This document shows positions 37,013-45,848 of a DNA stretch of 64,000 nucleotides, one piece after another. Location: assembly GCF_002920535.1 (NCBI RefSeq), contig NZ_PQSS01000009.1, positions 62,001-126,000 on the forward strand, written 5' to 3'. A program made the position numbers and the translations under genes. The number at the start of each line of letters is the position of its first letter. The first letter of the stretch is position 1. The notes beneath the pieces are model-generated. The model worked only from the letters and a program-made list of their open reading frames with translations. It made no database searches and was not told where the DNA came from. The stretch comes from Streptomyces sp. Ru71 (GTDB lineage: Bacteria > Actinomycetota > Actinomycetes > Streptomycetales > Streptomycetaceae).

Positions 37013-37951
37013 ATGGCCCCCGTGGATCCCTTGAGTTCTCTACTCAGCGGCATCCGGGCTGAGGGCTCGGTGGTCAGCCACGCTGTGCTGGAAGCGCCCT
37101 GGACCATCCGCTTCGCCGACGGTGCCCCGCTCACCATGGTCAGCGTGTTGCGCGGCGGCGGCACCCTGCGCCTGCCCGACGGAACCGAACGAGCGGTCCG
37201 CGCCGGTGACACGGCCGTCGTACGCGGCCCGGACACGTTTCACCTCGCGGACGCGTCGACCTCCTTCGACCGCCCCCACTCCGAGTACGAGATCGCCTGT
37301 TTCACGAAATCCGCCGAGTGCACCGCCCAAAACCTCGGCGGCATCCGCTGGGGCAACGATCCGGACGGAGCAACCGCACTGATCGTGGGCGCTTACCGCG
37401 CCTCAAGCCGTCGCCACGAGCGACTGCTGCGCGGCCTGCCGCCGGTGCTGGTGGTCAGTGAGGACGCCGACGTCTGCGCCTGGCTGGAGCAAGCCGCCGT
37501 CGATGCCGCCCTGCACTCGGCCGGCTCGCAAGCGCTGATGGACCGGCTCCTGGACTGGGCCCTGGTGTGCACGCTGCGCTCCTGGTTCGAGCAGGCGCGT
37601 TCGGACGCACCGCACTGGTACCGCGGCATGGCCGACCCGATGCTCGCCCCCGCTCTCCAAGCCTTCCACGCCCAGCCCTCCCAGAGGTGGACCGTGGCCG
37701 CGCTCGCCGCCCAGTCCGGCGTCTCCCGGGCACTGTTCGCCAAGCGCTTCACCGAGATCATGGGCCGTCCTCCGCTCGCCTACATGACCGAATGCCGCAT
37801 GGACGAGGCCGAGGCTCTGCTGTGCGAAACCGACCTCGCCATCGCCCAGATCGCCAAATCCGTCGGCTACGCCGACGCCTTCGGCTTCAGCGCCGCATTC
37901 AAACGCCACCGCGGCCTCAGCCCCAGCGTCTTCCGCACCGCAGCGGCCTGA
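37013..37951 (+). CDS. AraC-family regulator with cupin sensor
   Basis: 312 residues. The N-terminal ~170 form an AraC cupin sensor (TLRLPDGTERAVRAGDTAVV); the C-terminal ~100 carry the double HTH (WTVAALAAQSGVSRALFAKRF and TDLAIAQIAKSVGYADAFGF, ending FKRHRGLSPSVFR). This sensor/HTH layout is common beside redox or isoprenoid enzymes. It is divergent from the quinone reductase, the likely target. Confidence 0.92.
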   Translation: MAPVDPLSSLLSGIRAEGSVVSHAVLEAPWTIRFADGAPLTMVSVLRGGGTLRLPDGTERAVRAGDTAVVRGPDTFHLADASTSFDRPHSEYEIACFTKSAECTAQNLGGIRWGNDPDGATALIVGAYRASSRRHERLLRGLPPVLVVSEDADVCAWLEQAAVDAALHSAGSQALMDRLLDWALVCTLRSWFEQARSDAPHWYRGMADPMLAPALQAFHAQPSQRWTVAALAAQSGVSRALFAKRFTEIMGRPPLAYMTECRMDEAEALLCETDLAIAQIAKSVGYADAFGFSAAFKRHRGLSPSVFRTAAA

Positions 37952-38011
37952 CTATGTGATCTGCCGCGGGCACTGCGTGCCTTTCTCACTGTGCGACGGC
38001 GCTCCCCAGGA

Positions 38012-38278
38012 CTAGGTAGCGTCCTGTCGATCACGCCTGGCCAGGGTGATGGCGGCGCGGTAGCGGTCGGGGAGTTCGTCGTAGCGGGTGGCGATGCCGG
38101 CCATTGCTTGAGGCGGTTGAAGCAGCGTTCGACGACATTGCGGCGGCGGTAGACGGCTCGAAGCCGCAGGGCCGTTCACGGCGCCGGCGTCGGCCTGCGA
38201 GTTGGTCGACGCGTTCGGGGATGGTCGCTTTGATGCCGCGTCTGCGTAGGTAGGCGCGGAAGGTGCGGGGCGCGTACG
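38012..38278 (-). pseudogene. IS5-family transposase fragment with frameshifts
   Basis: Minus-strand pieces in different frames read AYLRRRGIKATIPERVDQLAGR, NVVERCFNRLKQW and ATRYDELPDRYRAAITLA, the C-terminal third of an IS5-type transposase. At least two frameshifts break it. Its upstream edge joins a Tpg-like fragment directly at about 38279. Confidence 0.75.
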
Positions 38279-38400
38279 GCATCGGCCAGGCGCTGCGCGA
38301 GGTCGGGCCAGGGATGCTTGATCTGGTCTTTGAATGTACCGCTCAATGGTGCGCTGGGAGACACCGAGCACGTCGGCTACCGCGTGGGTGCTCTTAGTAC
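38279..38400 (-). pseudogene. Tpg-like terminal-protein fragment, frameshifted
   Basis: The minus strand encodes KSTHAVADVLGVSQRTIERY (38395-38333) and, after one extra base, KDQIKHPWPDLAQRLADAV (38331-38278). Together these match the helix-turn-helix region of Tpg, the protein that caps telomeres of linear Streptomyces replicons. Only this central piece survives. It marks past contact with a linear plasmid or chromosome-end cassette. Confidence 0.6.
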
Positions 38401-38449
38401 TGCAGCCGCAGTTGCTGTGACCGGTGGTCCGGTTGGTCGTCGGGCCGAC

Positions 38450-38614
38450 CTCATCCGACTGAGCGTGAACGAGATACGCCGCCTGCTGAGCAAGCTCGCC
38501 CACGCCGTCCGGCACGAAACCGAACACGTCCTGCACTGGTCACGCCGGCGACGACGCCACCAACACCGAGCCCGACTCAGCCAATACCGCCGCCGTGGCC
38601 ACCGGCCTCCGTAA
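38450..38614 (+). pseudogene. C-terminal fragment of another transposase
   Basis: About 53 codons with LSVNEIRRLLSKLAHAV and HWSRRRRRHQHRARLSQY, the C-terminal pattern of a common actinobacterial transposase group (IS701/IS4-like, from memory). There is no N-terminal part. It points opposite to the IS5-type remnant next to it. Confidence 0.5.
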
Positions 38615-38625
38615 CTGCGGCGGTG

Positions 38626-39852
38626 CTAGACCGCCGCATCCCGCGCCGGTTCCCGGGTGGCGGCGCGGAGTGTCTCGTGCCGGGCGGCCCGGGGCTCAGC
38701 GAGCAGGACCGCCACCGCGCAGGCTCCGAGCAGGCCGCCGACGAGCACCGCGCCCCGTACGCCGGGACCGGTGGTCAGCAGGAAACCCCCGAGGAAGGAG
38801 CCACCCGCGATACCGACGTTGAAGACCGCGGAACCGGCGGCCGAGGCCATCTCGGTGCTGCCGGGCGCCACATGGAGGATCCTGTTCTGCAGAGCCGTGG
38901 TCATCGAGGACATGGCGAATCCCAGCAGGGCCATCAGGCAGACGGCCAAGAAGGCCGTGCCGCCGAACGCGTACAGGCCGAACATCGTCGCCGTCAGCAG
39001 GCCTACGGCCAGCACCAGCGTGCCGCGGGGCCAGTGATCCACCACGGCGCCGGCCAGGACAGTGCCGGCTATGCCCGCGATGCCCGAGGCCAGCAGCAGT
39101 GGGGCCACGGCCGCCTGGGAGAAACCGGTCACCTCGGTGAGGAAGACGGTGATGTACGTGTACCCAGTGAAGACGCCGCAGATCACCAGGACAATCGCCG
39201 CCATCAGCACCAGGAACCGGCGGCGGCTCGGTTCGGTGCCGGTCGTGGCGTGGCTCTCCTCCCCGACCGTGGGGGGCAGCAGCGTGACGACCGCGAGCAG
39301 AGCGAGGAAGCCGAGGCCGCTCATCACCAGGAAGGGCACCCGCCAGCCAGTCTGCTGGCCCAGCCAGGTGCCGGCTGGGACACCCACCACACCGGCCAGC
39401 GAGAGGCCGGAGAACAGCCCGGCGACCACCCGCCCGCGTACCTCGGGAGGGAAGAGACCTGCGGCGGTCGCCGCGACGATCGACCAGAACACCGAGTGGG
39501 TGAGCGCGACGGTGATCCGGGCCGCGAGCAGGACCCAGTAGCCGGGGGTGGCGGCGGAGACGAGGTTCGCCACCACGAACAGGATCAGCAGCCAGGCGAG
39601 CAGGGCCCGTCGCGGCACCCGGCGGACCAAATGAGTCAGGGGCACCGAGGCGACCGCCACCACGATGCCGTACCCGGTCACCAGCCGGCCGGCCTCCGCC
39701 TCGGAGACCCCCAGGTCCTTTGCGATCAACGGGAGCAGACCGACGGGCAGCGTCTCGACAGTACTGAGCGAGAACAGTGCCAGGGCCAGGGCCACCAGGA
39801 CGACCACGGCGGCCGAGGTGCGTATCGGGGGTTTGCTTCCAGGGTCCGGCAC
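38626..39852 (-). CDS. MFS transporter (DHA1 family drug/sugar efflux type)
   Basis: 408 residues with 12 predicted helices. The early loop motif is VPLTHLVRRVPRRALL (motif A-like) and helix 5 has LSLAGVVGVPAGTWLG (motif C-like), pointing to a DHA1 proton-antiporter of the arabinose-efflux/drug-efflux group. The start GTG has GGACAGGAC upstream. It lies beside the gene graveyard but is itself intact, with normal codon bias. The substrate is unknown. Confidence 0.9.
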   Translation of the reverse strand: MPDPGSKPPIRTSAAVVVLVALALALFSLSTVETLPVGLLPLIAKDLGVSEAEAGRLVTGYGIVVAVASVPLTHLVRRVPRRALLAWLLILFVVANLVSAATPGYWVLLAARITVALTHSVFWSIVAATAAGLFPPEVRGRVVAGLFSGLSLAGVVGVPAGTWLGQQTGWRVPFLVMSGLGFLALLAVVTLLPPTVGEESHATTGTEPSRRRFLVLMAAIVLVICGVFTGYTYITVFLTEVTGFSQAAVAPLLLASGIAGIAGTVLAGAVVDHWPRGTLVLAVGLLTATMFGLYAFGGTAFLAVCLMALLGFAMSSMTTALQNRILHVAPGSTEMASAAGSAVFNVGIAGGSFLGGFLLTTGPGVRGAVLVGGLLGACAVAVLLAEPRAARHETLRAATREPARDAAV

Positions 39853-40307
39853 TGTCCTGTCCTTCCCGTTTCGGTGGGGCCGGTGACCGGACGGCCGAGG
39901 GAGCGGTCGCCGGGCCGGGCGGCGTCATTGAATACGCCTCCTCCTTTCCCATGCAAGGGAATTGCTGTAACCGGCCCGTAAACTGCGGCAGACTGCTGGT
40001 TTTTGGGCTGGAATGCAGAGTCAGTCGAAAACTTTCGAAGGTTGAGATCGGCCTCGGCAACCCTGTTCCCTGGGTGCCTGCACGCCTGTCAACGGCCCAT
40101 CTCTGTGCATGGTGGACGACACAACAGGCGGAAACCACCGGGAAAGACAGGCGAACCAGTGTCGCCTTCCCCGGCTGCGGTTATGCGGCTGATTCGCCCA
40201 TGCCTGCCTGCCCGTTCTGCGGGCCGGCCGACTGGATACGGAGAACTAAGGCGCGTTGCGCAAGGCTGCGCTCGGGCAGGTCAGAGCCGGTGAACGGGGC
40301 TGTCTGC
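39853..40307. other. Intergenic region upstream of the MFS gene
   Basis: 455 nt with no recognisable gene. It contains a locally AT-rich stretch around 39940-40030 that may hold the MFS promoter. The right part grades into transposase debris. Confidence 0.4.
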
Positions 40308-40524
40308 TCATGAGGTGAGGGCGAGGTTGTGCATGTGGGCGACGGCCTGGACAGCGTGGTGGAGCAGTCGCCGCGCTGCCGGCAGTCGCGGAGGACCTTG
40401 TAGTTCTTCCGGCCGCGGTATGTCCGTGCCGCACCACAAATGCCCCGGGCACCTTCTGATGAAGGCCGAGGAAGACGACAACGCTGAGCACCGCAGGGTC
40501 CGTGCCGGCGTTGAACACGTCATC
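40308..40524. pseudogene. IS5-type transposase C-terminus split by a micro-inversion
   Basis: The plus strand at about 40437-40524 reads CPGHLLMKAEEDDNAEHRRV and then RAGVEHVI. The continuation, GRKNYKVLRDCRQRGD then HHAVQAVAHMHNLALTS, lies on the minus strand at 40414-40308 (one frameshift). Re-inverting about 40415-40524 would restore one continuous leftward C-terminus. Confidence 0.7.
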
Positions 40525-40565
40525 TGCCCGACACCACACCCGCCAGCGAGACCCCGTTGCCGACG

Positions 40566-40990
40566 CAATCCCAGTGGTTGCCGTCGCCGAACTGCCCGCA
40601 TGGCAGGACGCCGAGAAGATGCCCATCGGCCGACTCCTGAAGTGGGCCGACAAGCATGCCGACCCCGACGTGCGCGACCAGCCCGCCCGGACCCGTGCCG
40701 CCGTCGCCGGCCTGCGGAAGCGGTACGCCGCGGACCAAAAACTCACCGCCATCACCAGCGAGAGCGAGCGCCTGGAGGCCCGGCTAGCCGAGCTCGCGCC
40801 CGCGAAGCGGAGCTGCTGGCGCTAAAGAAGCGTCGCTCGCCGAGCTACGACGCCGCCGTCGTGCGCGCCTGGGCCCGAGAGAACAAAAGTCCCCTGCCCG
40901 CCTGTCGGACGCGTCCCGAAGGCCGTGGTGGACGCCTGGAGGGCCGCCACGCAGAACAAGGAGACCGCCAGAGTCAGAGCTGCCCCGGCG
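40566..40990 (+). pseudogene. Lsr2-like nucleoid protein gene broken by two frameshifts
   Basis: Three consecutive frame segments read PIGRLLKWADKHADPDVRDQ with AGLRKRYAADQKLTAI, then EAELLALKKRR and YDAAVVRAWAREN, then KVPCPPVGRVPKAVVDAW. The last two resemble the Lsr2 C-terminal DNA-binding domain (xRxWAxxNG...GRxP...V). Frameshifts fall near 40798 and in an A-run at 40886-40889. Such Lsr2-like proteins are common on mobile elements and silence foreign DNA. Confidence 0.65.
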
Positions 40991-41009
40991 AGCTCCGCAG
41001 CGCCCTGTA

Positions 41010-41497
41010 CTATCCGCGCGGTGCGTCCAACACGGTGCGGGCTTCATCCACGAACTGACCCCATGTGGCTTCGAGTCCTCTTTGACCTGAAGCGCGGCCA
41101 GCGCGTCATTCGCAGGTCTCCACAAGTCCCGGTGGTCATCGCTCTCGCACCAATCAGGACTGGCTCGCGCAATGATGACGGGGTCGAGCGTTTCTCCAGC
41201 CTCGTCGCAGCGGTCGAGAACTGCGGCGAACGCGGTGCGGCGTTCCCCGCGAAGCCGATGCCGGACGTCCACTGCTTCTTGCGCGCTGACCTGCCGCTTG
41301 AAGAACCCCTGGACCAGGGCGTCACCGATGGCTCCCACCGGAGTTCCAAGATGCCCAGCCCAGCCGCCCATACGGCTGCCTCCCCTTGATCCATGCCGCG
41401 CCTGATGCCTCCGCTGGGGGTGCTCGTGCAGACGCTTGACGACCTGATCGCAGACCTCATCGACCGCTAAACCGGCGATGACCAGCACCCTGGTGAC
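41010..41497 (-). pseudogene. Unknown gene remnant with a 3' frameshift
   Basis: From a GTG at 41497 the minus strand reads TRVLVIAGLAVDEVCDQVV, later HLGTPVGAIGDALVQGFF and ERRTAFAAVLDRCDEAGE. Near 41070 the sensible frame switches to ATWGQFVDEARTVLDAPRG and stops at 41010. The coherent sequence across two frames indicates one damaged gene. I do not recognise the family. Confidence 0.5.
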
Positions 41498-41766
41498 GGC
41501 GGTCCGGGCCTGCTGCTTCGGCTCGACACCCTCGGGGTGCGCACGCGGCCGGCCTCGGACGGCGGACAAGCTCCGCCCGGTCCCGGCCGCCGACGTTCTG
41601 GAGGCCGTGTCCTGGTCGCAGCGCATCAAGGCCGAGGCCGTGGCCCTAGCTGCGCGGCTCGCCGCATACCCAGCCCTGGCCCCGGGCGCTGCCCGCGATC
41701 ACGCCCGGCGGAGAACGCCGGCCGCGTGGGGGAGGCCGTGAGGATCGTGGCCGCTGGCACGGCACG

Positions 41767-41970
41767 GTGCTGACGGTGCTCGGTCTGCGGGGCTCGTCGG
41801 TGCACTCCCGGCACGCGCTGTGCCTGGCGTGCGGGCAGCGCACCGTGTACGGGCGCGCTGACGACGACCGGCCGCGGGCCTGGTGCATCAATGATGCGTC
41901 CCAGGACGGAGACACCAGCGCACCAATTCGCTACAACGGGCCCCGGCTGTATCTGCTCCCGAACAACTGA
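41767..41970 (+). CDS. Doubtful 67-residue protein
   Basis: A GTG-started frame with a Cys pair (CLACGQRTVYG) and a readable sequence (RPRAWCINDASQDGD). It lacks a ribosome binding site and may be the tail of a decayed gene. The surrounding 41498-42003 otherwise shows nothing recognisable. Confidence 0.25.
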   Translation: MLTVLGLRGSSVHSRHALCLACGQRTVYGRADDDRPRAWCINDASQDGDTSAPIRYNGPRLYLLPNN

Positions 41971-42003
41971 GCGTCATGAGTCGGGGCCACCCGGAGGCTG
42001 GTC

Positions 42004-42768
42004 TTATGCACACCGGTCCATGACAGCACGATGTAGGTCGGCGGCCACGCTCACGAGACTTCGAGTCAGCTCAGCACGCTTCTGCCCACGTGTCTTGAGT
42101 GCGTGGCAGTTTGGGCAGAGCGCGATCATGTTCTCTCCGTGATCGCGTCCACCCGCAGCGTGCTCTACGACGTGGTCAACCTCCAAAATCGGGTCACCGC
42201 TATCTGTCCACCCCACGGGCTCCTTGTTGTTTCGGCAAACGGGATTTTCGCAGTGCCCTTTCGACCGCCACAGCACTGCCTTGCGCACGGACATGCTGCG
42301 CACTCGCCGAGTGATCGTCTGCTCGGTCCGCTGCCGATCCAGTCCGTCACGTTCCCGTTGCTCAGCTCTTGCCATGACCCTTACGTAGTGCTCGTCGCTT
42401 CGCAGGACTCGCAGCCTGCGACGCTCATACGGCATGGGGCTCAGCGGCAGCGGCGGTTCGGCAGCTTCCCGGGGACCGATCCTGGCGGCTGTCCCCCACA
42501 GCTCAGAGAGGGCAAGAGCTCTAGAGTTCCCGTTGACTAGAATGCCGGTGTAGGGCAGTGAGTCGGCGTAGTCGTCAAGAACACACAGAGGTAGCGTCCG
42601 GTGCGCCTGCACTACCAAGGGTAGGAAGCTCGCCGTCTTGCCGCTCCCAGTGGCCATCACTACATGGCCAGTTTTCGGCCGAGGCCGAGGAAGGCTCAGA
42701 GCGCGAGCCCTGGCGGCAGGGTCTTGGAGCCACGCAGGAAGCCCGTCCCCTACTGGATATCTCGTCAT
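42004..42768 (-). CDS. HNH endonuclease with an N-terminal helicase-like motif I
   Basis: 254 residues from the ATG at 42768 (AGGGGG upstream). The C-terminal ~85 residues form a complete zinc-supported HNH domain: HCENPVC (about 172), ILEVDHVVEH (catalytic DH, about 195-204), ENMIALCPNCHALKTRG. Residues about 38-45 read MATGSGKT, the classic superfamily-2 helicase motif I, but no DEAD box or later motifs follow, so the N-terminus looks like a helicase stub fused to HNH. A restriction- or defence-type role is plausible. It is downstream of a four-helix membrane protein on the same strand. Confidence 0.75.
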   Translation of the reverse strand: MTRYPVGDGLPAWLQDPAARARALSLPRPRPKTGHVVMATGSGKTASFLPLVVQAHRTLPLCVLDDYADSLPYTGILVNGNSRALALSELWGTAARIGPREAAEPPLPLSPMPYERRRLRVLRSDEHYVRVMARAEQRERDGLDRQRTEQTITRRVRSMSVRKAVLWRSKGHCENPVCRNNKEPVGWTDSGDPILEVDHVVEHAAGGRDHGENMIALCPNCHALKTRGQKRAELTRSLVSVAADLHRAVMDRCA

Positions 42769-42921
42769 GCAACACCCCCTCCAACCGCATATGTTGGCAT
42801 GCAGGTCTGACAACGCCACTGGACGTAGCGCCCATCTGACGTGAGCCGCAGCTGCACACTGCGGGTGAGGGCACCGCCACCGCCCACTGGCCCAGGGCAA
42901 CGCGGCTTGCACCAGGGCCAA

Positions 42922-43962
42922 TTATCCGCCTCGGATCACGTTCAACAAGTCCAGGAACTGATGCACTCGCCGTCCATAAAGGAGGGCGAGGATCGCAATG
43001 CCGCACCCGCCGATGATGTAGACGTCGGCCCCGTCAGGGAGGGGGAGGTAGGCGACGCCAACTGCGGTGGCAGCTACGAGGAGTGCGGCGGTGGCCAGGC
43101 GCAGGGGTTCCCAGTCACGCGCGGGCCCAAGCTCTGCATCGAGCTGGTTGTCGTCGAGGAGGGCTCCGATGCGCCCTTCCGCGACGCGTTCGGCGACTGC
43201 GATGAGGAGGGTGGCAAGTGGTACCAGCGCTGTCTGTCCCTCCTCGTCCACACGCAGGTGAGCACGCCGTATGGCGGCGACGACTAGTCCTGCGTGGTGC
43301 TTGAGGTGGTGCCGTCCATGGGAGCGAGCTAGCAGGTGCCCACTGGACCGATGCAGGCGCATGAGCTCGTCGTTCAGTCGGGCCAACGCATTGGCCAAGC
43401 GCCTGAGTTCCCTTGGACGCTTAACCCAGCGCGCCTTCCTGACGCGGACGCACACGGCGACTGCTTGCGCGGCAGCGTCCACTGAGGCGAAACGGGTGGC
43501 CAATCTGGTTGACGTTGAGAGTGACCAGCTTCGGCCTGCCGCAGTTCCGAAGCCGAGGACTATGGGGGCGACCCAAAAGGTCAGTCCGATTGCCGCGGCG
43601 CCCATCGCGTTCACAACTGGCCAGCTGAGGGTGCTTGCGACGGAGTCGAAGCGTCCACTGCGAAGTTCTTCCCACGCACGAAGTGGCGCCGCAGCAAAGG
43701 GTTTGAACGGTCCCCACAGTTCGCCCTTCACGAGCGTTGTGATCAGGGCGTCACACCACATGAGGCCGATGAACGCGTTCAACATCACAACGACGGCGTG
43801 GCCGAGGTTTGACGCGTAGTGCCTCGCTCGGAGGGCGACTCGTAGCCGTCGGGACGCCGGCGGTAGACCGAGGTCCGCAAGCGCGGCTTCCAACTTGGAA
43901 AGTGCGTCCTCGGCAACCTTGCGCCGGTGCACTCGTGGCAGGTCCCTCCTCATGGTGATCAC
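42922..43962 (-). CDS. Four-helix membrane protein of unknown function
   Basis: 346 residues. Predicted helices at about 54-76, 115-139, 289-306 and 314-331 flank a large soluble, Arg/His-rich middle (about 150-285, with HRSSGHLLARSHGRHHLKHH). No known family is recognised. Base composition is a little lower in GC than its surroundings. It is followed after 153 nt by the HNH gene on the same strand; the two are the only intact genes between 40 and 44.5 kb, which suggests a functional pair. The GTG start at 43962 (or ATG 43953) is not certain. Confidence 0.65.
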   Translation of the reverse strand: MITMRRDLPRVHRRKVAEDALSKLEAALADLGLPPASRRLRVALRARHYASNLGHAVVVMLNAFIGLMWCDALITTLVKGELWGPFKPFAAAPLRAWEELRSGRFDSVASTLSWPVVNAMGAAAIGLTFWVAPIVLGFGTAAGRSWSLSTSTRLATRFASVDAAAQAVAVCVRVRKARWVKRPRELRRLANALARLNDELMRLHRSSGHLLARSHGRHHLKHHAGLVVAAIRRAHLRVDEEGQTALVPLATLLIAVAERVAEGRIGALLDDNQLDAELGPARDWEPLRLATAALLVAATAVGVAYLPLPDGADVYIIGGCGIAILALLYGRRVHQFLDLLNVIRGG

Positions 43963-44036
43963 TTTCTCGTGTCATGAGCAGATAGGCGTCATGTGAAACA
44001 AAGCACGAGTACAGCCTTGTGTTAACTCCTACTTTC

Positions 44037-44300
44037 TCATGCCTGGTCATCTACCACGGCTCGTTCAAGGACCTGCATGGCCTGTGGCTCGCCGTTTCGT
44101 GCGCGTGCAGCATCTGCCACGCCATGACCTGCTCGGCCTCGCCGAGACCCGCTTCGCGCTCGCCGAGGCGTGGGGCGAGATGTCCGGATCGTTCCACGTC
44201 CGCCGCCAGCCCCATCATCCGCTCGCTGGCCTCCGGCTGGCGGAACAGCAGACCGGCGGCCGGGTCACCCCCAGCCCGGCCGCCACCAGGGCCGCGCCCT
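44037..44300 (+). pseudogene. Remnant of a plasmid/ICE small regulator-type protein
   Basis: One frame reads CLVIYHGSFKDLHGLWLA then SCACSICHAM; the next frame continues LGLAETRFALAEAWGEMSGS then FHVRR. The YHGS...HG...C.C..C...L.D..G pattern resembles small proteins encoded on actinomycete integrative elements (from memory). At least one frameshift separates the halves. Confidence 0.4.
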
Positions 44301-44335
44301 CTCCCTTCCCTTCCCCGAGGGGCGCGGCCCGCCAA

Positions 44336-44379
44336 TCCTCTGTAGCTCAGCGGCAGAACAGCCCTCTTATTGACGGCAG
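44336..44379 (+). other. tRNA-Asn-like 5' half
   Basis: TCCTCTGTAGCTCAGCGGCA begins like Streptomyces tRNA-Asn (acceptor strand, D-arm), and the anticodon-arm region (CAGCCC...GACGGCAG) is similar but mispaired, with a non-Asn loop. No T-arm follows. It may be an integration scar or a phage-type tRNA remnant. Confidence 0.35.
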
Positions 44380-44550
44380 CGCGCAGCTCGTCACGGCCCA
44401 CGGCCTCGACGTGCCGGTCACCGCCGCCTCCTGACCGCCCCGGATGTCAACCTTTGAGAGAGATTTGCCGCCCTTGTGCGATTTCCGTATACGTGGATGC
44501 CGAGCCCATCGGGCTCAGCGCGTTGATCACCCTGTGAGGAGTCCTTCTCG

Positions 44551-44703
44551 ATGGCTCACCCAGCTGACCCGGTACCCGGCAACGTCCCCCGCGCCGACCT
44601 GGCGCGGGCCGAAGACTGTGACGGGTGCCGGGGATGGGGAACGGTCGTCACCGACGACGGGCGACACACGCTGTGCCCGGCCTGCCGGAGGGGCGGGCGC
44701 TGA
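44551..44703 (+). CDS. 50-residue zinc-ribbon protein typical of integrative elements
   Basis: The ATG at 44551 follows GAGGAG. The product has two Cys pairs, CDGC (23-26) and CPAC (42-45), separated by a short hairpin (RGWGTVVTDDGRHTL), i.e. a small zinc ribbon. Proteins of this size and pattern are usual in plasmid and integrative-element replication/transfer regions. It is intact, unlike its upstream neighbour. Confidence 0.65.
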   Translation: MAHPADPVPGNVPRADLARAEDCDGCRGWGTVVTDDGRHTLCPACRRGGR

Positions 44704-44775
44704 GCCGGATCCGTCACCCGTCACGCCCGCCCGGTGCCCCGCGCCCGGGAAATAAAGGCAAGGCGCCGGTGCGCG

Positions 44776-45750
44776 TCAGACGGTGGGCCGGGGCCCCGCT
44801 GCGCGGCGCAGCCGGTTGGCGATCGCCAGTCCCAGCCCCTCCTCCACCGGCAGGGAAGCAACGATGAGGTCGCACCCCTGCTGGTCGAGCTCGCGCAGGA
44901 ACCCGTACAACCCGCGCGCGTAGGCGGCCATCGAACCGGGCAGGGCCACCACCGCGTGCGCCTTCACCGCAGCGCCGGCGCAGGCGGGAGGAAGAAGGAC
45001 GCCCACCTGGTGCCCCTGCTCCTGCGCCAGCTCGGCTTCGGAGGCGACCTTCTCGGGCTCGACGAGGATGACCCGCGCCCGCGGCGCGTAGTGGGACGGA
45101 TGCTGGCCCGGCACCCGGACCAGGCTCGTCGAGGGGACCGAGATCGGGCAGCCCAGGACGGCTTCGAGGGCCTCGCGTGTCACTCCGCCGGGCCGGAGGA
45201 TGCTCGGGACTTCGCCGGTGGCGTCGACGATGGTCGACTCGACGCCGATGTCGCAGGGGCCGCCGTCCAGCACGAAGTCGACGGCATCACCGAGCTCCGC
45301 TCGGACATGGGCAGCCGTGGTGGGGCTGACGGAGCCGAAGCGGTTGGCGGACGGGGCCGTGACACCCCCGCCGAAGGCTGACAGCAGCGCGAGTGCGACG
45401 GGGTGGTCCGGCACGCGCACGGCCACCGTCTCAAGGCCACCGGTCGCTTCCAGGGGCACCCGGCGACCACGCCGAAGGACCAGCGTGAGCGGTCCGGGCC
45501 AGAAGTGCTCGGCCAAGAGGCGTGCCGTCGCCGGCACGTCCTGCACCCAGTCGTCCAGATACTCCGCGCCGCTGATGTGAACAATCAGCGGGTGGGAGGG
45601 CGGACGCCCCTTGACCTGGAAGATGCGCGCCACGGCGGCCGGGTCCTCGGCGTTGGCGCCCAGCCCGTAGACGGTTTCGGTCGGGAGGGCCACCAGGCCA
45701 CCCCCGCGCAGCACACCGGCTGCCTTCTCGATATCACTGGTACGTACCGT
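44776..45750 (-). CDS. sua5: Sua5/YrdC threonylcarbamoyl-AMP synthase
   Basis: 324 residues, the long Sua5 form: YrdC domain first (GGLVALPTETVYGLGANA, PSHPLIVHI, TAPSANRFGSVSPT, GVESTIVD) and a C-terminal Sua5 domain after the linker SPVRVPGQH-like segment (PGQHPSHYAPRARV). It makes threonylcarbamoyl-AMP for t6A37 of tRNAs reading ANN codons. I chose the GTG at 45750 (AGGA at 8 nt). As the genome likely has another copy in the prfA region, this could be a paralogue. It seems intact. Confidence 0.92.
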   Translation of the reverse strand, partial: TVRTSDIEKAAGVLRGGGLVALPTETVYGLGANAEDPAAVARIFQVKGRPPSHPLIVHISGAEYLDDWVQDVPATARLLAEHFWPGPLTLVLRRGRRVPLEATGGLETVAVRVPDHPVALALLSAFGGGVTAPSANRFGSVSPTTAAHVRAELGDAVDFVLDGGPCDIGVESTIVDATGEVPSILRPGGVTREALEAVLGCPISVPSTSLVRVPGQHPSHYAPRARVILVEPEKVASEAELAQEQGHQVGVLLPPACAGAAVKAHAVVALPGSMAAYARGLYGFLRELDQQGCDLIVASLPVEEGLGLAIANRLRRAAGPRPTV

Positions 45751-45848
45751 CACCCTCGTAATCCTAGGTGCGTCAGGGACCGGCAAGGGCCGTGGTCCAT
45801 CTCAGCGCCAGCCCACCGGCCCGTTGCTTCGAGGCCGGTCGCTGTCGC

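Noticed and set aside
40566..40990. Programmed frameshifting of the Lsr2-like gene
   Set aside because: Two frameshifts at different sites among other broken genes are better explained by decay; only one lies in a slippery A-run.
44336..44379. A functional tRNA gene
   Set aside because: The T-arm and 3' acceptor strand are missing and the anticodon stem is mispaired.
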